A stretch of DNA of 64,000 nt from Burkholderiales bacterium (GCA_016192425.1 JACPUE010000056.1:1-64000); one strand, 5' to 3'; positions 15,337 to 25,205 are shown, numbered from the stretch's first letter. Numbers and translations: made by a program. The notes: a model not told the origin generated them from the letters alone.

Positions 15337-16545
15337 ATGCTGGGCATGATCACCCTTCAAGACATCCAGGATGCCGCACAGCGCCTACAAGGCCAGGTGC
15401 TGGAGACGCCGTGTGTGGAATCCCGAACGCTCTCACAGATCGTGGGCGCGCAGGTGTTCCTCAAGTTCGAGAACCTGCAGTTCACCGCCTCCTTCAAGGA
15501 GCGCGGGGCCTGCAACAAACTGGCACTGCTGACGCCCGAGGAGCGCGCGCATGGCGTGGTGGCCATGAGTGCGGGCAACCATGCGCAGGGCGTGGCCTAC
15601 CACGCGCAGCGGCTGGGGCTGCGGGCGGTGATTGTGATGCCGCGCTTTACGCCGGGCGTGAAGGTGGAGCGCACGCGCGGCTTTGGCGCCGAGGTGGTGC
15701 TCCATGGCGACACGCTGGAAGAGGCGCGCGCGCATGCCTACGCACTGGCCGATGCGCAGGGCCTGACCTTTGTGCACCCCTATGACGACGAGGCCGTGGC
15801 CGCAGGCCAGGGCACGCTGGCGCTGGAGATGCTGCAGGCCGTGCCCGACCTGGACACGCTGGTGGTGTCGGTAGGCGGCGGCGGGCTGATTGCGGGCGTG
15901 GCCACGGCGGCCAAGGCCATCAAGCCGGACATCCGCGTGGTGGGGGTGCAGACCACGCGCTTTCCGGCCATGGTGAATGCGGTGCAGGGCACGCATCACC
16001 CGCAGGGCGCTTCCACCATTGCCGAGGGCATTGCCGTGGGCACGCCGGGCAAGATCACGCAGGAGGTGGTGGCCCGCCTGGTGGACGACCTGGTGCTGGT
16101 GGACGAGGGCGACATCGAGCAGGCGGTGCTGATGCTGCTGGAGATCGAAAAAACCCTGGTGGAAGGCGCTGGCGCCGTGGGCCTGGCGGCACTGCAGCGC
16201 TACCCCGAGCGCTTTGCCGGGCACAAGGTGGGGCTGGTGCTCAGCGGCGGCAATATCGACCCGCTGCTGCTGTCGGCCATCATCGAGCGCGGCATGGTGC
16301 GCTCCGGGCGGCTGGCGCGCATCCGCGTGAGTGCGCGCGATGTGCCGGGGGTGCTGGCGCGCATCACAGCGGCGCTGGCCGATGCGGGCGCCAACATCGA
16401 AGAGGTGCACCACCAGCGCGCGTTCACCACGCTGACGGCGCAGAACGCCGACATCGAACTGGTGCTGCAAACGCGCAGCCACGCGCATGTGGACGAGGTG
16501 CTGGAGCACCTGCGTTCGGTGGGCATGACGGCGGCACGCATGTAG
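15337..16545 (+). CDS. Threonine ammonia-lyase (TdcB type with ACT domain)
   Basis: A 402-residue PLP enzyme converting threonine to 2-oxobutyrate and ammonia. The lysine of FTASFKERGA binds PLP, and SVGGGGLIAG is the phosphate loop. Residues about 325-400 form a single ACT domain (ISARDVPGVLARITAALADAGANIEEV-like). One ACT domain and about 400 residues is the catabolic/short type rather than the roughly 510-residue biosynthetic IlvA with two ACT-like units, but such enzymes are often annotated ilvA in this family. The start may be 15337 or the second ATG at 15346 (MITLQDIQ); neither has a strong Shine-Dalgarno. Confidence 0.88.
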   Translation: MLGMITLQDIQDAAQRLQGQVLETPCVESRTLSQIVGAQVFLKFENLQFTASFKERGACNKLALLTPEERAHGVVAMSAGNHAQGVAYHAQRLGLRAVIVMPRFTPGVKVERTRGFGAEVVLHGDTLEEARAHAYALADAQGLTFVHPYDDEAVAAGQGTLALEMLQAVPDLDTLVVSVGGGGLIAGVATAAKAIKPDIRVVGVQTTRFPAMVNAVQGTHHPQGASTIAEGIAVGTPGKITQEVVARLVDDLVLVDEGDIEQAVLMLLEIEKTLVEGAGAVGLAALQRYPERFAGHKVGLVLSGGNIDPLLLSAIIERGMVRSGRLARIRVSARDVPGVLARITAALADAGANIEEVHHQRAFTTLTAQNADIELVLQTRSHAHVDEVLEHLRSVGMTAARM

Positions 16546-16596
16546 GGCGTGTCATCATTCAATTCCCCTACGCGAATTGAATGATGGCACGCCCTA
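16543..16596 (+). terminator. Long hairpin starting at the threonine lyase stop codon
   Basis: Arms 16543-16565 and 16574-16596 are 23 bases long with one mismatch and an 8-base loop. The left arm includes the TAG stop codon itself. There is no U tract, so it may be a 3'-end stabiliser or a mobile palindrome rather than a classical terminator. Confidence 0.6.
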
Positions 16597-16676
16597 GGCT
16601 GCGCGGCCCGCCTGCAAAGTTTTGCTATCAGGGCTAGAATTTTTGCCAGCTACGCAACAACCCTCGGAGACCTGCC

Positions 16677-16814
16677 ATGTCTGACGTCCACGCCAGCACC
16701 GACCTGCCGCCCGACCCGGTGGAGGAGGTGGTGCCCTACATCCCTGTGGTGCTGCCGGTGGTGGGCGCCATCATGATGTTCTTGCTGGCGATGATTGCCG
16801 TCACCATGGCCTGA
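16677..16814 (+). CDS. Small single-span membrane protein (45 residues)
   Basis: ATG at 16677 with GGAG 8-9 bases upstream. The acidic N-terminus ([19 protein letters not shown]) precedes one hydrophobic helix rich in V, I, M and L up to the end (residues about 21-45). It is followed by a strong rho-independent terminator, which supports a real monocistronic gene. The family is not recognised. The topology would put the acidic tail on one side of the inner membrane. Function unknown. Confidence 0.6.
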   Translation: MSDVHASTDLPPDPVEEVVPYIPVVLPVVGAIMMFLLAMIAVTMA

Positions 16815-16847
16815 AGGCAAGGCTGAAGCACAATCTACGGCCCCGCT

Positions 16848-16880
16848 GCACAGCCCCGCTTGCGGGGCTGTGCTGTTTTT
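16848..16880 (+). terminator. Rho-independent terminator
   Basis: Stem GCACAGCCCCGC / GCGGGGCTGTGC with a TT loop, then TGTTTTTG. It ends the small membrane gene and lies just before queC. Confidence 0.85.
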
Positions 16881-16900
16881 GTTTGTCGGAGATTCTCACC

Positions 16901-17623
16901 ATGCGCCAAGGCCACGCCCTCGTTCTGTTTTCTGGCGGTCAGGATTCCACCGTCTGCCTGGCCTGGGCGCTGCAGCGCTTTGCCCGGGTCGAAACGATTG
17001 GTTTTGACTACGGCCAGCGCCACCATGTGGAGCTGCAGGCGCGCCAGGAGGTGCTGGCTGCGCTGCGCGCCGGGTTTGCGCAGTGGCAGGGCCGTCTGGG
17101 GGACGACCACATGGTGGACCTGGCGGTGCTGGGCCAGATCAGTGACACGGCGCTGACGCGCGATACCGCCATCGCCATGGACGCCGCCGGGCTGCCCAAT
17201 ACCTTTGTGCCGGGGCGCAACCTGCTGTTCTTCCAGATGGCCGCTGCCGTGGGCTACCGGCGCGGGCTGCACACGCTGGTGGGCGGCATGTGCGAGACGG
17301 ATTTTTCCGGCTACCCCGACTGCCGCGACGACACGCTCAAGGCGCTGCAGGTGGCGTTGTCGCTGGGCATGGGCCAGCGCTTCACCATCGAAACACCGCT
17401 CATGTGGCTGGACAAGGCCCAGACCTGGGCCCTGGCGCACCAGCTGGGCGGCGACGCACTGGTGGACCTGAGCGTGCGCCTGACGCACACCTGCTACCTG
17501 GGCGAGCGCGGCCACCTGCACGCCTGGGGCCACGGCTGCGGCGAATGCCCGGCGTGCACGCTGCGGCGCCAGGGTTTTGAGCGCTGGGTGGGTGGGCAAG
17601 GGGACGCATTGCCGATTGCATAA
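16901..17623 (+). CDS. queC: 7-cyano-7-deazaguanine synthase
   Basis: A 240-residue ATP-dependent enzyme converting 7-carboxy-7-deazaguanine to preQ0 in queuosine biosynthesis. The PP-loop SGGQDST lies near residues 12-18. The zinc site is formed by a cysteine in [10 protein letters not shown] and the [10 protein letters not shown] cluster near the C-terminus. The ATG at 16901 has GGAG 9 bases upstream; an upstream TTG adds only six residues. No other queuosine gene is adjacent, and no preQ1 riboswitch is apparent in the leader. Confidence 0.93.
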   Translation: MRQGHALVLFSGGQDSTVCLAWALQRFARVETIGFDYGQRHHVELQARQEVLAALRAGFAQWQGRLGDDHMVDLAVLGQISDTALTRDTAIAMDAAGLPNTFVPGRNLLFFQMAAAVGYRRGLHTLVGGMCETDFSGYPDCRDDTLKALQVALSLGMGQRFTIETPLMWLDKAQTWALAHQLGGDALVDLSVRLTHTCYLGERGHLHAWGHGCGECPACTLRRQGFERWVGGQGDALPIA

Positions 17624-17926
17624 CCTCATGCATTTTTTGCATGATTCTTGCCCCTGTCTGACAGACAAATTTTGCGCAGCTTCATAAAATTGCCATCCCA
17701 GCCGACCTGCGGACTCCGCCCTGGGGTGGCCGGTGCCACAAACACCGGTTGCCAGCCACTCTTTCCGCCCGCCGCCTGAGCCTTGGGGCCTGTCCCGGCC
17801 CTGGGAGAAAAGCCGTTTTTTCAAAGGCAGCGCCGGGCCCTTGTTCCGTGCCGCCTTGCTGAGTTTGCTGTGCCGCCACGCCCGCTTCCTTTGAAAAAAC
17901 CGTTTTTCAACTTAAGGAAGCTCCCG
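17624..17926 (+). promoter_or_regulatory. pckG upstream region with a 13-base inverted repeat
   Basis: About 300 bases without a gene. A palindromic ATGCA-TTTTT-TGCAT element lies at about 17631-17646, followed by AT-rich promoter-like sequence. The arms GTTTTTTCAAAGG (17815-17827) and CCTTTGAAAAAAC (17888-17900) are a perfect inverted repeat 60 bases apart. The second arm ends 26 bases before the pckG ATG, near its AAGGAAG ribosome site, so an mRNA stem could form there. Confidence 0.45.
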
Positions 17927-19801
17927 ATGAACGCACCCACCATGCAGGGCCTGAACCTCAATGCCCCCGCCTACGTCAAAAACGCCCGCCTGCTGGCCTG
18001 GGTGGCCGACATGGCCGCCCTGTGCAAGCCCGACAGCATCTACTGGTGCGACGGCTCGAAGGACGAATACGACCGCCTGTGCCAGCAGCTCGTGGATGCG
18101 GGCACGTTCAAGAAGCTCAACCCCGCCAAGCGCCCTGGCAGCTTCCTGGCCTGCTCTGACCCGTCCGACGTGGCCCGCGTAGAAGACCGCACCTTCATCT
18201 GCTCAGCCCAAAAGGAAGACGCCGGCCCCACCAACAACTGGATGGCCCCCGCCGAAATGCGCGCCACGCTGCAGCCTCTGTTTGACGGCTGCATGAAGGG
18301 CCGCACCATGTACGTGGTGCCTTTCAGCATGGGCCCGCTGGGCAGCCACATTGCCCACATCGGCGTGGAGCTGACCGACAGCGCCTACGTGGCCGTGAAC
18401 CAGAAGCTGATGACCCGCATGGGCAAGGCCGTGTACGACGTGTTGGGCGTAGAGGGCGAATTCGTGCCCTGCATGCACACCGTGGGCGCGCCGCTGGCCG
18501 CTGGCGAGAAGGACACCACGAGCTGGCCCTGCAACCCCAAGGTCAAGTACATCGTGCACTACCCCGAAACACGCGAGATCTGGTCCTACGGCTCGGGCTA
18601 CGGCGGCAACGCGCTGCTGGGCAAGAAGTGCCTGGCGCTGCGCATCGCCTCGACCATGGGCCGCGACCAGGGCTGGCTGGCCGAGCACATGCTCATCCTG
18701 GGCGTGACCAACCCCGAAGGCAAGAAGTACCACGTGGCAGCCGCCTTCCCCAGCGCCTGCGGCAAGACCAACTTCTCGATGCTGGTGCCGCCCGAGGCCG
18801 GTTTTGCAGGCTGGAAGGTCACCACCATCGGCGATGACATCGCCTGGATCAAGCCCCATGCCGACGGCAAGATGTACGCCATCAACCCCGAGGCGGGCTA
18901 CTTTGGCGTGGCACCGGGCACCAACATGCACACCAACCCCAACTGCATGCGCTCGCTGAACAAGGACGTGATCTTCACCAACGTGGCTCTCACCGATGAC
19001 GGCGACGTGTGGTGGGAAGGCATGGAGAAAGACGGCGGCGGCATTCCCGGGCACCTGATCGACTGGCAGGGCAAGGACTGGACTCCGGCCATCGCCAAGG
19101 AAACCGGCGCCAAGGCCGCCCACCCCAACTCGCGCTTTACCGTGGCCGCTACCAACAACCCCGCGCTGGACGCCCAGTGGGACGACGCCAACGGCGTGGC
19201 CATCGACGCCTTCATCTTCGGCGGCCGCCGCTCCACCACCGTGCCGCTGGTGACCGAGGCCAGATCCTGGATGGAAGGCGTGTACATGGCCGCCACCATG
19301 GGCAGTGAGACCACCGCCGCCGCCTTTGGCGCGCAGGGCGTGGTGCGCCGCGACCCGTTCGCCATGCTGCCCTTCTGCGGCTATAACATGAGTGACTACT
19401 TCCAGCACTGGCTGGACATGGAGCACAAGCTGGAAGAATCGGGCCACCAGTTGCCCAAGATCTTCTGCGTCAACTGGTTCCGCAAGGGCGAAGACGGCAA
19501 ATTCGTCTGGCCCGGCTACGGCGACAACATGCGCGTGCTCAAGTGGATGCTGGACCGCATCGAAGGCAAGGCCCAGGGCCAGGAAACCATGTTCGGCGTT
19601 GCGCCCCAGTACGCCGAAATCAACTGGACGGGCCTGGACTTCACCCCCGCCCAGTTCGCCACGGTCACCAGCATCGACAAGGCCGCATGGCAAGACGAGC
19701 TGAAGCTGCACAACGAGCACTTCGAAAAGCTGTCCTACCACCTGCCCAAGGAACTGGTGCAGACCAAGGCCGCACTGGAGCAGCGCCTGGCTGCCCTGTG
19801 A
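17927..19801 (+). CDS. pckG: Phosphoenolpyruvate carboxykinase (GTP)
   Basis: A 624-residue GTP-dependent PEPCK interconverting oxaloacetate and PEP, the entry to gluconeogenesis. The P-loop [13 protein letters not shown] with its reactive cysteine, GDDIAWIKP (kinase-2 metal site), [11 protein letters not shown] and [13 protein letters not shown]-like [13 protein letters not shown] are family signatures. The length is normal for the GTP type. The ATG at 17927 has AAGGAAG about 7 bases upstream. It ends at a strong terminator shared with the convergent lipoprotein gene. Confidence 0.95.
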   Translation: MNAPTMQGLNLNAPAYVKNARLLAWVADMAALCKPDSIYWCDGSKDEYDRLCQQLVDAGTFKKLNPAKRPGSFLACSDPSDVARVEDRTFICSAQKEDAGPTNNWMAPAEMRATLQPLFDGCMKGRTMYVVPFSMGPLGSHIAHIGVELTDSAYVAVNQKLMTRMGKAVYDVLGVEGEFVPCMHTVGAPLAAGEKDTTSWPCNPKVKYIVHYPETREIWSYGSGYGGNALLGKKCLALRIASTMGRDQGWLAEHMLILGVTNPEGKKYHVAAAFPSACGKTNFSMLVPPEAGFAGWKVTTIGDDIAWIKPHADGKMYAINPEAGYFGVAPGTNMHTNPNCMRSLNKDVIFTNVALTDDGDVWWEGMEKDGGGIPGHLIDWQGKDWTPAIAKETGAKAAHPNSRFTVAATNNPALDAQWDDANGVAIDAFIFGGRRSTTVPLVTEARSWMEGVYMAATMGSETTAAAFGAQGVVRRDPFAMLPFCGYNMSDYFQHWLDMEHKLEESGHQLPKIFCVNWFRKGEDGKFVWPGYGDNMRVLKWMLDRIEGKAQGQETMFGVAPQYAEINWTGLDFTPAQFATVTSIDKAAWQDELKLHNEHFEKLSYHLPKELVQTKAALEQRLAAL

Positions 19802-19832
19802 TCAGCGGCAACACTGCAAGCCATCCGCCATG

Positions 19833-19866
19833 ACACCAAGGGGCCGCAAGGCCCCTTGGTGTTTTC
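19833..19866. terminator. Bidirectional terminator between pckG and a lipoprotein gene
   Basis: ACACCAAGGGGCC-GCAA-GGCCCCTTGGTGT followed by TTT on the plus strand. The convergent gene's stop codon (19865-19867) touches its edge. Confidence 0.85.
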
Positions 19867-21073
19867 AATTGGTGCAATAGCCGCTGGTAGCGACACAACC
19901 ACCAGTGCCCCCGGTAGTGCCACTTCCCCCTCCTCCACTTTGTCCGCCAGAACCCGTCGGGCTGGCACCCGCAGGCACTTCGGGGTGGGGCAAATCGGGG
20001 CGGACTTCGGGCTGTGCCTGCGTGATGTGGGGAATGTCCACAAGGGTGGCGCTGAGCAACGGGTACTGGTCATCCACCAGCATGACCAAGGGTTTGCGGT
20101 CCTGGACTTCCACGTTGGTCAAATCTGGCAATTCCCAGCCGTCGATCGTGCGCTGCGCAGCGCCACGCAAGCGGATGACTTGATCGGACTTCTCTGGCGG
20201 CACAGGCAATACGCTGGATGCTCCGCCATCGGCATCAGGATTGACGTAGGTGTTTGAACCCGATTGGCCGGGATAGACCTTGGTGACTTTGTTCTCTTCA
20301 TTGCGCCAGACGATGGTTCCGTCCGGCGATTTCGTCCTGGAAAAGCCATCCTCATAGGTCTTTTTTTCTATTCCACCTGCGAACTCAATTTTTACAACCG
20401 CTCCATGGCCCGATCCCAACGGAACCGGGTCGTCTTCTGCGCTGATGAGGCGCACATCGACTCCCCCTACCATCCGTCCCGGAACGCCTGACTCCGTCTT
20501 TTGTCCCAGATCCAATCCAACAGTGAACCCATCGCGCTCGGAATCAATGCCATGCTTCTTCAACAAATCGGCACTGATGCCCACCCGGCTGAGCGCGTCG
20601 CCCCGCCCAGGGTTGAGCGGAAACGCCATGGCCTGCGCCACGGCGCCCTGGGCTGCGTATTCTGGGTACATCTTCACGAGCTGCGCCTGCAAGGCTTCGG
20701 GATAGACCGCAAAGGCTCCCCGGCCTGCTTCGAATGAGGGCAGGGTGGACTTGCCCGCCAAGGTGGCAACCAGCTTCAAAGAAGGCACGCTTGCCGCATC
20801 GTGCGGATTCGAGCCTGCCACCAGTTCGTCGGCATCGCTGACGCCGTCTCCATCGGAGTCCACCACTCGCCAGGCGATGTAGCAGCCCGACAGGTCACAC
20901 ATCCGCACCACCTTCAGCAAACCATCGCTGTCTCCATCCGATTTTTGCGCCTGCGCTGCCGTAGCAACAGTTTCTCCCCCGCCGCATCCCGCCAGCAACA
21001 TGGCCGAACCCATTGCCAATGCCGCCCAAGCCGCAGCAACCGCCACAGCGGTTTTTTTCATCCTTGCCTGCAT
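19865..21073 (-). CDS. Lipoprotein with thrombospondin type 3-like calcium repeat, function unknown
   Basis: A 402-residue predicted lipoprotein. The signal sequence ends in the lipobox LLAGC, followed by a GGG spacer. A segment near residues 60-85 (DSDGDGVSDADELVAGSNP) is a thrombospondin type 3-like, Asp-rich calcium-binding repeat. The middle is unassigned. The C-terminus is Gly/Ser-rich and ends with two cysteines (GCVATSGYC). The ATG at 21073 has GGAG 7 bases upstream; the next ATG (21061) has none with suitable spacing. It is convergent with pckG. Probably surface- or periplasm-facing. Confidence 0.7.
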   Translation of the reverse strand: MQARMKKTAVAVAAAWAALAMGSAMLLAGCGGGETVATAAQAQKSDGDSDGLLKVVRMCDLSGCYIAWRVVDSDGDGVSDADELVAGSNPHDAASVPSLKLVATLAGKSTLPSFEAGRGAFAVYPEALQAQLVKMYPEYAAQGAVAQAMAFPLNPGRGDALSRVGISADLLKKHGIDSERDGFTVGLDLGQKTESGVPGRMVGGVDVRLISAEDDPVPLGSGHGAVVKIEFAGGIEKKTYEDGFSRTKSPDGTIVWRNEENKVTKVYPGQSGSNTYVNPDADGGASSVLPVPPEKSDQVIRLRGAAQRTIDGWELPDLTNVEVQDRKPLVMLVDDQYPLLSATLVDIPHITQAQPEVRPDLPHPEVPAGASPTGSGGQSGGGGSGTTGGTGGCVATSGYCTN

Positions 21074-21265
21074 GATGCACTCCAACAAAGTCGGGGGCCG
21101 CACCATGCCGCCCCGCAAGGGCGCACTGTAGAAAAGGGGCTGGCGCTTGTGGCACATTACAGTTGTATCAAGCTGCCGGTACGTGCGGTTTTGCGCACGC
21201 ATGCCTATCGATTTCGCGGTGGGGCCCGACAGCGCTTCCCCGGTTACTCCCCAAACAACATCTCC

Positions 21266-22258
21266 ATGCCCCGTTCAAACTTGGCCTTTCCGTTGGCTCT
21301 GCTGGCCACGCTGGGTCTGTCCAGCCTTGCACACAGCAGTCCTTCAACCCAGGGTACGGCCCATTTTCTGGTTGTTGACTCCCAAGACGCTCCGCTGGCA
21401 GGCACCACAGTGACCGGTGTGTGCGAGGCCAACCTGGGTTCTTTCTGGAACCGGGAGTCACTGGTTTCGCGCTGGTCCTGCACCACCGACGCTGATGGTG
21501 TGTGCACAGCCCCCATCACCACGCTGGCGCAGCCGGACGGCAAGCCCGTGCCCTGCCGGGGCTCCGAACCCAGCACCATTACCGAAAAAGGCGCCAGCCC
21601 GGCGCGCAGCAGCTACCACGCCTTCTTCCCCAAAGGGGTGCCGAACAGCTACACCTTGCTGAAGAAGGGCCAGTCCTGGAAGCACGGCGAGTACGAATTC
21701 CAGACCATTGCCGATGAAAATGCCTTCGCCGGTTTAGCGCACCGCTTCCGTGCCAGCCACTATGCGCAGCACATGCAAGCAACGCCCACGCCTGACGGCA
21801 AGGGCACGGTATGGAGCACGCAAAGCGCCCACTACCAGGAAAGCAAGGATTTCCCCAACACCACTTACCTCACGGCGCAGCGCGATGCAGCCGCAGGCGC
21901 GCTGACGGTGCGCGTGGTGTCGCAACTCAGCTATGTCGATTTCTCGTACCACCGGTACACCACCGCCGTGTTCGACGCTGCGGGCAAGAGCACCTCGGCC
22001 GCTTTGCAGCCGCTGGCGGAAAAAATGGTGTGCAACATGCGCGACCTGCTGGAGCGCAAATGCACCTACCACGAGTCGGTGGCCTTGACGCTGGATCCGG
22101 CCGTGGCACGCCAACTGGCCCAGGGCTACCACGACGGCGCACGCACGCAATGGACACTGCGCCTGACTTCGACCAATGGCCGCGAGCAGCGCATTCCCAT
22201 CGCCCATGCAGAGTTTGCTGCCCTGATGGATGCCGCCCTGCCCTCCGGCCAGCGCTGA
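21266..22258 (+). CDS. Secreted protein of unknown function
   Basis: A 330-residue protein with a clear signal peptide (PLALLATLGLSSLAHSS). After cleavage a short beta-rich section (HFLVVDSQDAPLAGTTVTGVC) resembles carboxypeptidase-regulatory-like domains. The rest, with paired cysteines (CEANLGS, SCTTDADGVC, CNMRDLLERKC), is not recognised. The start at 21266 is the first ATG that gives the signal peptide; the frame is open far upstream but non-coding in character. It lies 26 bases before the phosphoesterase gene and may share its transcript. Confidence 0.65.
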   Translation: MPRSNLAFPLALLATLGLSSLAHSSPSTQGTAHFLVVDSQDAPLAGTTVTGVCEANLGSFWNRESLVSRWSCTTDADGVCTAPITTLAQPDGKPVPCRGSEPSTITEKGASPARSSYHAFFPKGVPNSYTLLKKGQSWKHGEYEFQTIADENAFAGLAHRFRASHYAQHMQATPTPDGKGTVWSTQSAHYQESKDFPNTTYLTAQRDAAAGALTVRVVSQLSYVDFSYHRYTTAVFDAAGKSTSAALQPLAEKMVCNMRDLLERKCTYHESVALTLDPAVARQLAQGYHDGARTQWTLRLTSTNGREQRIPIAHAEFAALMDAALPSGQR

Positions 22259-22284
22259 CAAGACACAACGTCCAGGACCAGGCG

Positions 22285-23130
22285 ATGCAGATCCAGTTGC
22301 TGTCCGACCTGCACCTGGAAACGAACCCTGACTTCCACGCCAGCCCCGCCGTAGGCGCCGATGTGCTGGTGCTGGCAGGCGATGTGGGGTCGTACCAGAG
22401 CGGTTCGCGTCTTGCGGGCCCGCACTTCGGGCTGGAGCGTTTTTCGCCATTGCCCCAATGGGCTGCATGGCCTGTGCCCGTGGTGTTTGTTCCCGGCAAC
22501 CACGAGTACGACGGCCTGGATTTCGATGCTGCCCACGCCCGCCTGCGCCGCAGTTGCGATCAACTGGGCATCGTCTGGTTGGAGCGCGGCACCGCCGTGA
22601 TCGATGGCGTGCGCTTTGCGGGCACAACGCTCTGGTCCGACTTTGACGCACTTGCGGTGCATGCCGCCACAACGTCGGCCGCGCAGCAGTTTGAACTGCG
22701 CACCAAAGCGCAGCGTGCGGCCAACCACTACCTGAGCAAGACCGGCACGACCTGGAACGGCATGCCCATGCTGGCCGAACAGATGCGCGCCCAAGGCCTG
22801 CTGTGCGCCGACTGGCTGCGCAGCGCCTTGCAGCAGCCGCACGCGGGCGCCACAGTCGTGGTGACCCACTTCGCCCCCAGCCTGCGCAGCAGCGACCCGC
22901 GCTATGGCTTCACCCCCGGAACGGCAGCGTTCTGCAATGCGCTGGACGACTTGATGGCCCACGCCGACCTGTGGCTGCACGGGCACCTGCACTGCCCCAG
23001 CGACTATGTAGCGCAAACCCCCATGCCAGACGGCGGCCTGCACCGCTGCCGCGTAGTGGCCAACCCCCTGGGGTACCGGCGCAAGGGGGAGCAGGCCTTG
23101 TTCCAGGCGCATTGCTGCATCGCCGTATGA
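22285..23130 (+). CDS. Calcineurin-like metallophosphoesterase
   Basis: A 281-residue cytoplasmic protein with the full two-metal motif series: DLHLE (D8, H10), GDVGSY, GNHEYD, THFAPS and HGHLH. This core hydrolyses phosphate esters or phosphodiesters; the substrate cannot be told from sequence. The ATG at 22285 starts directly at the first beta strand (MQIQLLSDLH), as usual for the family. The UspA gene follows 34 bases later in the same direction. Confidence 0.85.
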   Translation: MQIQLLSDLHLETNPDFHASPAVGADVLVLAGDVGSYQSGSRLAGPHFGLERFSPLPQWAAWPVPVVFVPGNHEYDGLDFDAAHARLRRSCDQLGIVWLERGTAVIDGVRFAGTTLWSDFDALAVHAATTSAAQQFELRTKAQRAANHYLSKTGTTWNGMPMLAEQMRAQGLLCADWLRSALQQPHAGATVVVTHFAPSLRSSDPRYGFTPGTAAFCNALDDLMAHADLWLHGHLHCPSDYVAQTPMPDGGLHRCRVVANPLGYRRKGEQALFQAHCCIAV

Positions 23131-23164
23131 TGGTGCATTGCCCACCCCTCTTGCGGAGATTTCC

Positions 23165-23587
23165 ATGAATATTCTGCTGGCTGTCGATGGCAGCGCCTAC
23201 ACCAAGAAGATGCTGGCTTACCTGGCCACCCACGACGAGCTGCTGGCCCCGTCGCACACGTTCACTGCCGTGACCGTGCAGGCCGCACTCCCTCCCAGGG
23301 CACGGGCCGCACTGGGCAAGGCTGCGGTAGACCAGTACTACGCCGACGAAGCCGGCAAGGTGCTCAACCCGGTGAGCAAGTTTCTGGAGCGCCACGGGTT
23401 CCAGCCCAAGCGCATGGCCAAAGTGGGGCCTGCAGGCGAAACCATTGCCAAGCTGGCTGATGCCGGCCAGTTCGACCTGCTGGTGATGGGCTCGCACGGC
23501 CACGGCGCGCTGGCCACCCTGGTCATGGGTTCGGTCACCACCCAGGTGCTGGCCCACTCCAAAGTGCCGGTGTTGATCGTGCGCTGA
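23165..23587 (+). CDS. Universal stress protein, UspA family
   Basis: A 140-residue single USP domain. The start MNILLAVDGSAYTKK and the ATP-binding motif GSHGHG-x9-GSVTTQVLAHSKVPVLIVR are typical of ATP-binding UspA/UspFG proteins. The ATG at 23165 has GGAG 6-7 bases upstream. Such proteins modulate stress survival; the partner is unknown. Confidence 0.9.
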   Translation: MNILLAVDGSAYTKKMLAYLATHDELLAPSHTFTAVTVQAALPPRARAALGKAAVDQYYADEAGKVLNPVSKFLERHGFQPKRMAKVGPAGETIAKLADAGQFDLLVMGSHGHGALATLVMGSVTTQVLAHSKVPVLIVR

Positions 23588-23609
23588 CTGTCCGCTTTTT
23601 TTTCCGCAT

Positions 23610-24560
23610 ATGAACCCATTGGTATTACCTCGCCGCACCGTGTTGATGGCTGCGGCCTGGGGCGTTTCAGCCCCCCTGCTGCAAGCTTGCGGTGGCGGGA
23701 GCAGTTCTGACGCTGCAGAGCTTCCCAATGTGCTGGAGGTGGCGCAGGCCACCGCCGAGTTGAGCACCCTGGTCGAGGCCTTGGCGGTGGTCGGCCTGAC
23801 AGGGGCTGTGGCTCAGGGCACGGTCACGGTGTTTGCACCGACCAATGCCGCCTTTGCTGCGCTGCTGGAAGAATTGGGAATCTCCAGGCAGGCACTGCTT
23901 TCCGACAAGGCCTTGCTGACCCAGGTGCTGAACTACCACTTGCTGGACTCCCGTGTGCTGCGCAACGAGATTGCGCTGGGCAAGGCACTGGAGCCACTGG
24001 GCGGGGGCTTCTTCAAGGTGGAAGCAGACAGCGGGCTGCGTTTTACCGATGGGCGCGGTCGGAGCGGCCACATCACCACCACGGACATCCTGGCCCGCAA
24101 CGGTGTGGTGCATCTGGTGGACCGCGTGTTGCTGCCCACGGACAAAGACGTGTTCGCCACGGCCCAGGGCTTGCCCCAGCTCAGTGTACTGGTGCAGGCC
24201 CTGACAGCCGCCGATCTTGTTTCAGCACTGGAACAGTCGAGTGCAGTGACCTTGTTTGCGCCCACCAATGCAGCATTTGCCACCTTGCTCGCTGAACTGG
24301 GGTTGAGCCAGGCCATGCTGTTTGCCGACAAGGCCCTGCTGACCCGGGTGCTCACGTACCACCTGCAAGGCAAGCGCACGCTCAAGGCCGACCTTTCTGT
24401 CGGCACCACCATCCCCACGCTGCAAGGGCAGACCTTCCAGGTCGGAGCCGATCTGAGGATCACCGATCAACGGGGTCGAATCTGCCAGATCACCGACACG
24501 GATGTTTTCGCCGCCAATGGCGCGATCCATATGGTGGATCGGGTTGCGCTGCCGCAGTAG
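23610..24560 (+). CDS. Lipoprotein with two fasciclin (FAS1) domains
   Basis: A 316-residue protein. The N-terminus has a signal with twin Arg and the lipobox-like LLQACGGG. Two FAS1 domains follow (about 45-175 and 185-316), each with the H1 box TVFAPTNAAFAALLEELG or TLFAPTNAAFATLLAELG and the H2 box NGVVHLVDRVLLP or NGAIHMVDRVALP. The domains are similar enough to suggest internal duplication. FAS1 proteins mediate adhesion or matrix interactions. It starts 22 bases after uspA. Confidence 0.88.
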   Translation: MNPLVLPRRTVLMAAAWGVSAPLLQACGGGSSSDAAELPNVLEVAQATAELSTLVEALAVVGLTGAVAQGTVTVFAPTNAAFAALLEELGISRQALLSDKALLTQVLNYHLLDSRVLRNEIALGKALEPLGGGFFKVEADSGLRFTDGRGRSGHITTTDILARNGVVHLVDRVLLPTDKDVFATAQGLPQLSVLVQALTAADLVSALEQSSAVTLFAPTNAAFATLLAELGLSQAMLFADKALLTRVLTYHLQGKRTLKADLSVGTTIPTLQGQTFQVGADLRITDQRGRICQITDTDVFAANGAIHMVDRVALPQ

Positions 24561-24590
24561 CCCCACCCTCCGCAGCCGTCCGCAAAGGCG

Positions 24591-25205
24591 TCAGCGGCTG
24601 CGCAGTCCGTCAAAGCAGGTTTTGAGCACCAGTTCCACGATTTCTGCATCGCTGAACTGGCCGCCCTCTTTGAGAAAGCCCACCACCGGGTCGCACGCCC
24701 TGGCGTACAGGGTGTAAAGCACCACCAGCGGGGGCAAGGCGGGATCGACACTGCCTTGCGATTGGGCCTGGGTGATCCACTGGCCTATCTGGTCGCTCAC
24801 CGTGACCAGGGCGTGAAGGTACTGGTTGTCCGCCATCAGCACCGTGCGCAACGCTGTGTTGCGGCTGGGCAGCAGTGGCATGTGGTTGCCAATGAGCCGC
24901 TCCAGCGACCAGCGCACCAGTGCACGCAGCTTGTCCTGGGGCGCCAGATCCGCCGGCACCGTGGACAGAAAGGCGTGCACCTTGCCAAGAATTTGCACCA
25001 TGGAGGCACAGCACAGCTCTTCCTTGCTGGCAAAGTGCTTGTAGAGGCTGGCCTTGGCGATGCCTACGGCATTGGCAACGTCGTCCATGGTCATGGCGTC
25101 GTAGGCTTTTTCACCCAGCAGGCGGCAGGTAGCCTGCAGGATGGCCTCCTCGCGGGCCTGGTGCATTTGCTCCTTGAAGGAGAGTTTCACGGGGGACGGT
25201 TGCAT
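24591..25205 (-). CDS. TetR/AcrR-family regulator
   Basis: A 204-residue repressor-type protein. The N-terminal helix-turn-helix (about 18-64) reads EEAILQATCRLLGEKAYDAMT then VANAVGIAKASLYKHFASKEEL. The C-terminal ligand domain is generic. Its target is not obvious: it is convergent with the FAS1 gene, and upstream lies the end of the ArgP-like gene in the same direction. Confidence 0.85.
   Translation of the reverse strand: MQPSPVKLSFKEQMHQAREEAILQATCRLLGEKAYDAMTMDDVANAVGIAKASLYKHFASKEELCCASMVQILGKVHAFLSTVPADLAPQDKLRALVRWSLERLIGNHMPLLPSRNTALRTVLMADNQYLHALVTVSDQIGQWITQAQSQGSVDPALPPLVVLYTLYARACDPVVGFLKEGGQFSDAEIVELVLKTCFDGLRSR

Noticed and set aside
16815-16900. preQ1 riboswitch before queC
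   Set aside because: The only structure seen is a terminator for the upstream small gene; no conserved preQ1 aptamer core was found.
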